Shown here in pieces: positions 1 through 8,800 of a stretch of DNA of 64,000 nucleotides; position 1 is the stretch's first letter, and the number at the start of each line of letters is the position of its first letter. The DNA comes from Lysinibacillus sphaericus OT4b.31 (GTDB taxonomy: Bacteria > Bacillota > Bacilli > Bacillales_A > Planococcaceae): NCBI RefSeq assembly GCF_000392615.1, contig NZ_KB933398.1:938391-1002390 (forward strand). The letters run 5' to 3'. Under the pieces are notes generated by a model. The model searched no databases and had not been told where the DNA came from. It saw only the letters and a program-made list of their open reading frames with translations. The translations under genes and the position numbers were made by a program.

Positions 1-242
1 TAGGCAAAGATGAATCGGCCAATAACTGTTAGAATCAAAAGAAGTAATAGAAACCAAATAGTGTGTATGTCCAATGTTTTTTTTCCATGATAGTCATCAA
101 GCATCAATTGCAAACCATTAGCGGTGATAACGATTGGAAGGGCAATACATACAGACTGAAAAAATGAGAAAACAAACCCCAGATACAATCGTTTTTTGTA
201 AGGACCAATCCAATCGATAATTCTCTTCATTATTTTAATCAT
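1..242 (-). CDS. ABC half-transporter, N-terminal part (cut by window edge)
   Basis: Only the first 80 or so residues are inside the window. They start MIKIMKRIIDWIGPYKK and contain two hydrophobic segments typical of the first membrane helices of a type IV (exporter-fold) ABC half-transporter. The ATG at 240-242 overlaps the last codons of the upstream ABC gene and sits 9 nt after an AGGAGG ribosome binding site, so it is preferred over the internal ATG at 228-230. With its neighbour it forms a pair like YbtP/YbtQ or Irp6/Irp7, which by family knowledge import ferric siderophores despite the exporter fold. The ATPase half cannot be seen, so the call rests on the N-terminus and on context. 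Confidence 0.75.
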   Translation of the reverse strand, partial: MIKIMKRIIDWIGPYKKRLYLGFVFSFFQSVCIALPIVITANGLQLMLDDYHGKKTLDIHTIWFLLLLLILTVIGRFIFA

Positions 243-2028
243 TTGACGAGACCTCCTGAGAAAGATTAGCTTCAGATAGGAGCCCATGTTCCTTTGAACT
301 AATATGTGCCTTCCATAATTTTAGATAAAGTTCATTACCTTTGAGCAAGTCATCGTGGGTCCCAACTTGGTGGATACTTCCGTCTTTTAATACGACAATT
401 TGATCTGCCTGCCTAATCGTTGATAATCTGTGGGCAATAACGATCAGTGTTTTATCTTTTGCAAGCTCGTTAAAGGCTTTTTGAATTTCTGCTTCATTTT
501 CAGGATCAGTAAAGGCTGTCGCCTCGTCAAGAATAATGATAGGTGCGTCTTTTAAGATGGCACGGGCTATAGCAATACGCTGTTTTTCACCACCAGACAG
601 CTTGTTGCCAGCTTCACCAGAATCAGAATCATAGCCATTGTCTAATCGAGAAATAAAAGTATCACATCTTGCTAATCGTGCTGCTCTAAACACTTCTTCA
701 TCACTAGCCTGTGGATTACCCATTCGAATATTTTCTAAAAGGCTTGTTTTAAATAAAAAGTTATCCTGAGCAACAAAGCTAATGTGTTTAGATAGGTCAT
801 TTGGATGAATTTCTTTGATATTTGTCCCGCCAATGGTAATAGTCCCATCTGTGACATCCCAGAAACGTGCAAGTAGTTTGGCAATGGTCGATTTACCACT
901 TCCTGAAGGGCCAACAAGTGCTGTGTAACTTTTTTCAGGAATAGTTAAGGAGAGATTTTGAATTACATGATGCTGATTATCATAACTAAATGAAATAGCA
1001 TTCAGTGCAATATCATAATTTATTAATGTTGCTGTTTCTTCTACAATAGGAAGTGATTCAAGGTTTAAATAGGCTTTTGTATCATCAATCGCATATTCAA
1101 TGGCTTTGAAATCATTGATGAAAACAGTAAACTTCATAAGCGGATAAATAAGCCCCATGGATAAAATAAGACAAATGATTAATTGTGGTGGATCAATGGC
1201 ATCGCGCTGATAAAGCCATAAACCGATTGGGAGTGTACCAACAAGGGTGGATGGTAAAATAGCATTACCTAATGTCATCCATGGCCATGTGCTACGGAAC
1301 CATTTCATTGTATAATTTTTAAAATCTGTAATGGAATTGGAGAATTTTTCGTAAGAAGTATTTGTTTGATTAAATGTTTTTATTACCTCAATTCCTTCAA
1401 CGTATTCCACAATGACACTATTCACATGATTGCTTGCATCCATATATTGTTGATATTGCGTGTTGAAATTCCTCATCATGAAGGCATAAACGATAAATGC
1501 AATCGGAACTGTCACAAGTGAGGCAAGGGCTAGACGATAGTCAATTGTAAGCATATAGATGAAGACACCAATTGGCAATAATAGGTTTGAAATACCTTCA
1601 GGGATAATATGAGCTAGTGGCAACTCCAATGTTTCAACCCGATCAATGATGACATTTTTAATCTTTCCAACTGGTTGGTTAAGAATATGACCGAGTGGTG
1701 CGCGTATTAATCTTTCAGCTAGCTGCAGACGTATTACCTCAAGGATATTATAAGCAGCTCGATGTGAGAAATAACTGGATATTGAATGAAATAATGTTTG
1801 AGCTAAGTAACCAATCATGGCAATCGCAATCCAAAAAATAATGTCTTGCATATTCTGTGTACCATCAACTAAATTAGTGATTATTTGATATATAGCTACA
1901 TAGGGAACCATGCCACCAATCACACTAATAATGGCTAACAGCACGGATAAGGTAAGGGGCACTTTAGAGCTCCCTGCAAAGTGAATGATTGACTTGATCC
2001 AATGTTCTTTTTTTTCGATATGTTCCAA
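235..2028 (-). CDS. ABC half-transporter, permease-ATPase fusion (YbtP/Q type)
   Basis: A 597-residue half-transporter. Residues about 20-310 form a six-helix membrane domain, and about 340-575 form the nucleotide-binding domain with Walker A GPSGSGKST, signature LSGGEKQR and Walker B IIILDEAT. It starts at TTG 2028, preceded by AAAGGA at good spacing; no in-frame ATG fits. It lies 13 bp after the ECF ATPase gene and overlaps the next half-transporter, so all five genes form one Fur-controlled operon divergent from the siderophore synthesis genes. The likely role is ferric-siderophore import or siderophore export at the cell membrane. Direction cannot be read from the sequence, and a generic multidrug exporter is the alternative. 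Confidence 0.85.
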   Translation of the reverse strand: MEHIEKKEHWIKSIIHFAGSSKVPLTLSVLLAIISVIGGMVPYVAIYQIITNLVDGTQNMQDIIFWIAIAMIGYLAQTLFHSISSYFSHRAAYNILEVIRLQLAERLIRAPLGHILNQPVGKIKNVIIDRVETLELPLAHIIPEGISNLLLPIGVFIYMLTIDYRLALASLVTVPIAFIVYAFMMRNFNTQYQQYMDASNHVNSVIVEYVEGIEVIKTFNQTNTSYEKFSNSITDFKNYTMKWFRSTWPWMTLGNAILPSTLVGTLPIGLWLYQRDAIDPPQLIICLILSMGLIYPLMKFTVFINDFKAIEYAIDDTKAYLNLESLPIVEETATLINYDIALNAISFSYDNQHHVIQNLSLTIPEKSYTALVGPSGSGKSTIAKLLARFWDVTDGTITIGGTNIKEIHPNDLSKHISFVAQDNFLFKTSLLENIRMGNPQASDEEVFRAARLARCDTFISRLDNGYDSDSGEAGNKLSGGEKQRIAIARAILKDAPIIILDEATAFTDPENEAEIQKAFNELAKDKTLIVIAHRLSTIRQADQIVVLKDGSIHQVGTHDDLLKGNELYLKLWKAHISSKEHGLLSEANLSQEVSSND

Positions 2029-2041
2029 GGTTTCACATCCT

Positions 2042-3457
2042 TTATTCGTTAAATATTGTTAATTTTTTTATAGTACCTTGCGCTAATTCAATAGTTCCAT
2101 CACAACAAAGCGATATCATCTCAGGATCATGGGTAATAATGAACACTTGCTTGTTTTGCTGGCGTAGAACATTCATGCAGTAAGCAAATTGCTTCATATG
2201 ATGATAGTCAAGTCCGCTTGTCGGTTCATCCATAATAATCAGTTGTTTATCTGCGGCAATAGCTGAAAGTATGGCTACACGTTGCTTTTCACCACCAGAT
2301 AACGACATAGGATGCGCATCTTTAAATTGAATGGCATCCAATAGAGAAAGCAGCTTAAGTGCTTCGTTTTCATTAGGTTCTGGCATGGAAAGAAGAATTT
2401 CTGATAAAACGCTTTCTGTAAATAATTGATGGTGTACATCCTGCATCACAATACTACTTGCTTTAAGGCACTGCTTTTTCTTAAACGTCACATTGTTTAT
2501 GTGAAACGTAGGTGAAGATTTTTTGTTGAGACCTGTCAAGGATTTAGCAAACGTTGATTTACCTGCACCGTTGTGGCCAGTGATTGCGATTATTGCTGGA
2601 GAGGGGAGGTCAAACCCGTCTATTCTAAGTTGAAAATCATGCTTTACATAAGTGAGTGTATCAGCTTGAAAACGTGAACCCTGATCCACAAGAAAAGTTT
2701 GCATAGGTATTAATTCCTCTAGGTGAATCGCTCGAAGGCCTAACTGATAAAGTGCCTCATTAGGGATGTTGAGCATCTCTTTTTGTGTAAAAATATGACT
2801 GACTTTCCCCTGCTCCAACACAACAAACCGATCAGCAAGCGTTTGTAAGTAATGAAGCCGATGTTCTGAAATAATAATGGTTTTACCCTGACTTTTCCAA
2901 AGAGCAATCATCTCTGCTAGTTGTGCTGTTGCTTCCTGGTCCAAATTAGCAGATGGTTCATCAAGGATTATAATGGGCGGATCATGAATGGCAACAGAGG
3001 CACATGCGATCCTTTGTTTTTCACCACCTGAAAGATGAAACAAATTCCGTTTTAAAAGAGGGTGTAACCTAAGCTGTTTTACGATAGAAGCTTTTCTATT
3101 TAGTATTTCCACTGCAGGCAACCCCAAGTTTTCCACTGTAAAAACAAGCTCACTATCTGTATCAATGTTATAAAATTGAGTTTTAGGATTTTGAAAGACT
3201 GAACCAGTAAGCCGCGAAATTTCGTGTATCTCCAAAGATTGAATGTCCTGATTATCCAACCTAACTGAACCTTCCAGTTGTCCCTCAATATAGTGGGGAA
3301 TAAGTCCATTCAATAATCTTGTAATCGTTGTTTTTCCGCAACCAGACTTACCACATAGGACGACTACCTCACCCTGTGAAATAGTTAAATTAATATTTTG
3401 TAAGGACATTTTTGTTTGATTGTTATATAGAAATGAAACATTTTCGAGTTGAATCAT
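2042..3457 (-). CDS. ECF transporter double ATPase (EcfA-EcfA' fusion)
   Basis: About 471 residues with two complete ABC ATPase domains in tandem. The first has Walker A GKSGCGKTT, LSGGEKQRIA and IIILDEPSANLD. The second has GHNGAGKST, LSGGEKQRVA and LIIMDEPTSGLD. The start is ATG 3457 (MIQLENVSFLY), preceded by GGGAGGT. A longer reading exists upstream but would run into ecfT and has no ribosome site. The ATG overlaps the TGA of the preceding ecfT gene (ATGA), which suggests translational coupling. It should power the adjacent EcfT and S component. Fused double ATPases are common in dedicated ECF systems of Firmicutes. Confidence 0.9.
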   Translation of the reverse strand: MIQLENVSFLYNNQTKMSLQNINLTISQGEVVVLCGKSGCGKTTITRLLNGLIPHYIEGQLEGSVRLDNQDIQSLEIHEISRLTGSVFQNPKTQFYNIDTDSELVFTVENLGLPAVEILNRKASIVKQLRLHPLLKRNLFHLSGGEKQRIACASVAIHDPPIIILDEPSANLDQEATAQLAEMIALWKSQGKTIIISEHRLHYLQTLADRFVVLEQGKVSHIFTQKEMLNIPNEALYQLGLRAIHLEELIPMQTFLVDQGSRFQADTLTYVKHDFQLRIDGFDLPSPAIIAITGHNGAGKSTFAKSLTGLNKKSSPTFHINNVTFKKKQCLKASSIVMQDVHHQLFTESVLSEILLSMPEPNENEALKLLSLLDAIQFKDAHPMSLSGGEKQRVAILSAIAADKQLIIMDEPTSGLDYHHMKQFAYCMNVLRQQNKQVFIITHDPEMISLCCDGTIELAQGTIKKLTIFNE

Positions 3458-4173
3458 AAAAGTACCTCCCAAATAAATACTAACCATACCAAAATACTTA
3501 TGAAGATCAACAAAAAATCCTGCGGGTAAAAACGAAGCTGACATACATTTGTTCTAATTACTGGAGCCGATAAACCACGTGTTAATGATGTCATCGTTAA
3601 CTCATTGCCAATCGTTGAGGCTGATACAATGAGCGGAATAAGGCGATATTCCATTGCCTTGAAAGGATGTAACAGCATAGAGAATCCAGTGAGCCCACGG
3701 AATGCCATTGCCTGCTGAATATATAAATATTCATAGCTAAGTGTAGGGAAAAAGCGAAACATGACAGAGAGTGAAATAATGAGACCTTTTGGAAAATGTA
3801 ATTTTTCCATCGCTGCAATGAGTTTGCTTATAGATGTAGTGGACACAAGAAAATAGCCCATCATGATACCAGGAAGTAATCGTAGGGAAATGGAGATTAT
3901 TCCTAGTGATAGATAGAAAATAAAACCGTGTAAATAAGGAGCAACAGTAAACTGAAAGATAGAAAGAAACAACAACAACATCAAATAATAAGATGCTATC
4001 TTGTATTTTTGATAAATGAACAATAAAATGAATGGAATAAACCATAGAATGGGCAGTATGTATAGGAACCAACCGCTTTGAGGAACACTCACTGTGATGA
4101 TATTTATAGTAAGTGTCAGCAATAGTTTGGTTCTTGGGTCTATCTGTATCTTTTGAGACTTGCTTAGTTTCAT
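3454..4173 (-). CDS. ECF transporter transmembrane component EcfT
   Basis: A 239-residue polytopic membrane protein with about five to six hydrophobic segments. Two arginine-glycine motifs in the second half (AFRGLTG and LTRGLSA) correspond to the Ala-Arg-Gly-type coupling motifs by which EcfT proteins contact the ATPases. It starts at ATG 4173, directly after the stop codon of the S component gene, and ends overlapping the ATPase start. It is the membrane coupler of the ECF system encoded around it. The family assignment (CbiQ/EcfT) is firm; the substrate is inferred from position only. Confidence 0.88.
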   Translation of the reverse strand: MKLSKSQKIQIDPRTKLLLTLTINIITVSVPQSGWFLYILPILWFIPFILLFIYQKYKIASYYLMLLLFLSIFQFTVAPYLHGFIFYLSLGIISISLRLLPGIMMGYFLVSTTSISKLIAAMEKLHFPKGLIISLSVMFRFFPTLSYEYLYIQQAMAFRGLTGFSMLLHPFKAMEYRLIPLIVSASTIGNELTMTSLTRGLSAPVIRTNVCQLRFYPQDFLLIFISILVWLVFIWEVLL

Positions 4174-4761
4174 TTATACAATCCCCGATTTCACAAAATG
4201 CTTTGATAACAGTCTATTTCCAATCATACCTCCTATAAGACTTGCAACAAATGTCATGAAAATGAATAGAAAAAGTGTCCAATCAGGAATATAACTATTT
4301 AATGCATGGGCATAATCAGCCCCGTATAAAGCAGTAATATTAGAAAAATAAGATGTTCTATGGATGTAAATAGGAAGGTACATGCCAATTGTCCATAAAC
4401 TAAACACAGCATATGATAGAGACATAGAGAATGAACTTGATTTAAGATTTATATAAAGAACGTCTGCAATCAAGCCACAGATCAGCCCAGCAAGAAGAGG
4501 ATAAAAGCCACTTCCACCCATTAACGTCATAATCAAGCCACATATTATACCACTCAAGGTAATCATGCCGAACCTTTCGGATTTTACCAAAAACAAAATA
4601 AATGGAACTCCACCAAAAACGCCAATCAGAATAGGTAAGATTGCATTAAAAATAGGCATGTAACCTAACAATGAGATAGCAAATAGAACGGTGAAGTAAA
4701 TACTCGTATAAATTCCCACTGTCATAAAATCTTCTGTACGTAATGCTCGTTTTTTTGCCAT
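4174..4761 (-). CDS. ECF transporter S component (MptD/Trep_Strep-like)
   Basis: A 195-residue integral membrane protein with about six hydrophobic segments. It resembles the MptD/Trep_Strep group of putative ECF substrate-binding components, not the vitamin S components. It is the first gene of the leftward operon, with its own Fur-box promoter just upstream and an AAAGGAG-like site before ATG 4761. ECF genes next to ABC half-transporters also occur at equibactin-type siderophore loci, as far as I recall, so this S component may bind the ferric siderophore or a precursor. That role is an inference; no extracellular lipoprotein receptor is encoded in the locus. Confidence 0.75.
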   Translation of the reverse strand: MAKKRALRTEDFMTVGIYTSIYFTVLFAISLLGYMPIFNAILPILIGVFGGVPFILFLVKSERFGMITLSGIICGLIMTLMGGSGFYPLLAGLICGLIADVLYINLKSSSFSMSLSYAVFSLWTIGMYLPIYIHRTSYFSNITALYGADYAHALNSYIPDWTLFLFIFMTFVASLIGGMIGNRLLSKHFVKSGIV

Positions 4762-4848
4762 AATAATAGCTCCTTTCGAAATGAAGAAATAAACTTTAAC
4801 AGGTTATTTTCTTTTTTTTTTGGAATAATTAGGGTTATACTCATGTCG

Positions 4849-4877
4849 AGTATATTGATAATGATAATCATTGTCAA
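4849..4877 (-). promoter_or_regulatory. Fur-controlled promoter of the transport operon
   Basis: Read leftward, TTGACA (4877-4872) and TATACT (4854-4849) are separated by exactly 17 bp, a near-consensus vegetative promoter. A Fur box at 4856-4876 fills the spacer; its core TGATAATGATAATCA matches the 7-1-7 Fur consensus with one mismatch in the right arm. Bound iron-loaded Fur would block RNA polymerase directly, so the transport genes should be induced by iron starvation. Confidence 0.88.
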
Positions 4878-4926
4878 TTGTTATTTGTGACAAAATAAAA
4901 TTTTTAAAAATAACTAGTAATGACTA

Positions 4927-4989
4927 TTGTATTTAATTTTAGAATATTTTAGAATTTAATAAAGTACATGATAATGATAATCATTATCA
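4927..4989 (+). promoter_or_regulatory. Promoter and Fur box of the siderophore synthesis operon
   Basis: A candidate promoter TTGTAT (4927-4932), 17 bp, TAGAAT (4950-4955) is followed by a perfect Fur box at 4969-4989 that would lie over the start of transcription; its core is TGATAATGATAATCA and both arms match. A separate inverted repeat TTCTAA-6-TTAGAA (5025-5042) lies in the leader just before the first gene; its role is unknown. The Fur box is certain by inspection; the promoter elements are a good but unproven fit. Confidence 0.82.
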
Positions 4990-5055
4990 ATCAAAAGATT
5001 ATCTCAACAACATTTTTAAAAGGATTCTAAAATATCTTAGAAGGTTGGAATTTAC

Positions 5056-5815
5056 TTGTTAAAAATCAGTCATATCCAATGTAGAGTAAACAATATTAAA
5101 AAGGCTGTTAGCGATTTTGAAAAAGCGGGATTTCATGTTGAGTGGGGAAGGAATCCAAAAAATTCTCTTAATGCGTTTATATGGTTTGAACAGGGTCCCT
5201 TTCTCGAATTATTTGAAATGAAACGGTTTATGTCAGCTATAAGTTTTCCATTAGGAATCATTTATGGAAAATCGATGCGAGAACGCTGGCAGAAATGGAT
5301 GGTTCAACGTGAAGGCTTAATTGATTTTGCTTTAGAAGGTTATGAGGAAGACATTGCAAAGCAAGAAAATTTAAATTTAGTAAAAAGGAAAATAAATAAT
5401 TTAGGAATAGGCACTTCTAAAGTACTGAATGGTCGCAGGAAGAAGCCGTCAGGAGAGGTTGTAACATACGGTTTTTTTCTCTCTATCACCTAGTGAATTG
5501 CCTTTTGTTGTTTCCGCTTATAGTACACCCCAAAGGCCAAAGCATATTGAGCATTCAAACGGATCTAAATACATCCACTCGGTGTCCGTTAGCTGCACAA
5601 AAGAAACGAAGGGTATACTGAATACCATTTTGATAAATAAGGCAATGTTAGCTATCAATGAGTCTAATAAATTTCAAATAGACGGCATCACAATTGAGGG
5701 TTTATCAGACAAAATCGACGCTAATTTACTGCATGGAGCAAATTTGATGCGCAAAGAATACATATTACAAGAAAAAGGTGAGGATCGTATTGAACAAAAC
5801 TTTGAAGCACTTTAA
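5056..5815 (+). pseudogene. VOC/glyoxalase-like protein, broken by one-base frameshift
   Basis: Two adjacent readings together make one VOC-superfamily protein of about 250 residues (Glyoxalase_3-like). The first part starts at TTG 5056 (LLKISHIQCRV) and stops at 5491-5493. The second continues from about 5479 in another frame (FFSLSPSELPFVVSAYS) to 5815. A run of seven T at 5472-5478 is the break: with six T the two halves join in frame and the family pattern continues. This may be a real inactivating indel, a phase-variable tract or a sequencing error. It is the first gene of the operon and overlaps the NRPS start by 26 bp. Its function in siderophore formation is unknown. Confidence 0.75.
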
Positions 5816-8800
5816 AAATGAAATATACAAATTAAAAGCACAAGGAATAGAACTATGGACTAGCGATGGTAAATTGAATTTTAAGGCTGGGAAGCATCAA
5901 ATATCTGAAGAAATCATGACATTTCTTAAAACGTATAAAGATGAGCTAATGGATGTATTAGAACAGGAGGGACAAGACAATACATTCCCTTTAACTCCTA
6001 TTCAATCTGCTTATTTATTAGGAAGTATGGATAGTTTCGAATACGGAGGAGTATCTAGTCATATTTATATGGAGCTCGAATACCTCCATCTAGATAAAGA
6101 AAAAGTTGAACATGTGTGGATGTCATTAATAGATCGACATGAGATGTTAAGAACAACAATTAATCATAATGGATACCAAGGTGAATTGGAACAAATGCCG
6201 AAATTGGAAATATATTATGAAGACTTGACAACTAATGGTGTCGATGACTGGAATCGCCTTGATGCCATTAGACAACAGTTGGGAAGTAAAAGATATTCAC
6301 CGGATTGTTGGCCGTTGTTTGATATTGCATTGAGTAAAAGAATGCATGGGACAACAATGCATATTTCTTTTGATTTTTTAATAGTTGATTGGGCAAGTAT
6401 TTGGATACTAATAAAAGAGTTCGAAGTACTGTATTTTAATGAAAATGCAACATTACCGAACAATGATTTTACCTTTAAAGAGTATGTAAAGTTGGAAGAA
6501 GAAAGGAGTTATCAAGAGAAATATAAAGAAGATAAAGCTTATTGGTATCACAGAGTATTGGATCTCCCGACTTCACCCACACTACCTAAATTGCCATTAT
6601 CACAAGATGAAAAATCCTTTGAACGATATTTTATCCAATTAGAAAAAAACGATTGGGATAAATTAAAACTTGCTATCGCCAATAAAGGTATAACCGCTAC
6701 AAGTGTTTTATTCACCTTATATAGTCAATGTCTAGCTAAATGGAGCGTAAATAAGCACTTTATCATCAATCTTATACTTTTGAATAGATTACCTGTTCAT
6801 CCCGATGTTAACCATATAGTTGGTGATTTTACATCCATTAATTTAACAGAAGCTGACTTTAGAAATGCACAAGCACCCTTTATTAACAATGTGAATACGA
6901 TTCAACAACAAATGTTTCGTGATTTAGATCATAGCAGTTTTTCGGGAGTAGAGGTGTTGAGGGAAATTACAAGACAAAAAGGCCAAACGCATGCTTTTAT
7001 GCCATTTGTGTTCACGAGTGCCATTAACCTAATTGATTCACATGGTTTAATAGGAAAAATGAATGAATATGGTATTAGTCAAACACCACAAGTATTTATC
7101 GATTGCCAAGTCATGGATGATGATAATGGCTTGCGAGTGAACTGGGATGTAAGAAAAGGCGTTTTTCCTGCCAATTTAATACAAGATATGTTTTTGTCAT
7201 TTGAAACAGCCTTAAAAAGGTTGGTGCATGATGATAAAGCGTGGGAATCAACGGCATTAGTTACACTGCCAAAACAACAAATAAAACAAAGAGAGAGTGT
7301 GAATTTCACTAAAAATACTAACGAACGAAAACGTTTGTTACACCAAGGATTTTTTGATCAAGCATGGAAGCAACCGAATAAAATAGCAATGATAGAGGGG
7401 AACCATCATCATTCATATCAAGATTTGCGTGTCATGGTATTTAAATTAGGGACCTTACTTCAGAAGCATCAGGTAAAAGAAGGCGATAAGGTAGCGATCA
7501 TTTCCGACAAACCAGTATACCAGGTTACGAGTGTGTTAGCGATATTATCATTGGGAGCGGTTTATGTGCCAATTGACAAAGCACAGCCGATTAGTCGAAT
7601 AAAAAAAATAATCGACCAAAGTCAAGTGACTGCTATTCTAATTGACGAGCGTAATTCCATGTATGACTGCTTAGATTGGCGATTAATTATATGTAGTCAA
7701 TTAGAAGAAGTAAAAACAACATCAGCATACGACGTTTATAAAGGTGATCCCGATACGCTGGCATACATTATTTTTACGTCGGGTTCAACGGGAGAACCAA
7801 AAGGTGTAGCCATGTCCCATGCTGGAGCAATGAATACGATTCAAGATATCAACAGACGATTTTGTATGACGAGTAACGATCGAGTCCTGGCATTATCAAA
7901 ACTTCATTTTGACCTCTCTGTCTATGACATCTTTGGTTTGTTAAGTGTTGGTGGGACGATTGTTTATCCTGAACAAGAACACCTATATGATGCTAGTTAC
8001 TGGTTAGAATGTATTAGAACGAAGAACATAACACTGTGGAATACGGTGCCAGCACTTATGAAAATGCTGCTAAGTAGCGTGGACGAAATAGAACAAATAA
8101 ATATTAAAACGATGAAAACGATTTTATTATCTGGAGATTGGATACCGCCTAAAATGGTGAAACATTGTTCAACGGTTTTCCCAGAAAGTTCGATTGTTGC
8201 CTTAGGTGGTGCCACAGAGGCAGGTATTTGGTCAAACTATCACCTATGCTGTGAAGAAGACTTTGTTAGAGAGACAATTCCATATGGATATCCTTTAGCA
8301 AACCAACGCTTTTATGTTTTGGATGAAAAAGATGAAGATTGTCCGAATTGGGTTCGTGGAGAATTATATATTGGTGGTGAAAGTCTTGCGCTAGGATACT
8401 ATAACAATCCTCAACTAACGAAAGAGCGATTTATTACAAATATTAAACAAGAGAGAATATATAAAACGGGCGACTTTGTAAGGTATATGGATAATGGCGA
8501 AATCGAATTTATAGGGCGTCTCGATAATCAAGTGAAGTTAAGAGGGAATCTCGTAAATTTAGGAGAAATCGAATCATTATTAAACAAATATGAACGAATT
8601 GATACTTCATGTGTTGTCGTACTTGATGATACACATCTTTATGCAGTAGTTAAATTAGTGAACCACGATAGCCAAAGCATTATCCATAGTAACGATTTAA
8701 TAGACTATCTTGCCAATTTATTACCTCAATATATGGTGCCAGTAAAAATATTTATTGTAGCAGAGCTGAAACTGAATGCTAATGATAAATTAGACCGTCA

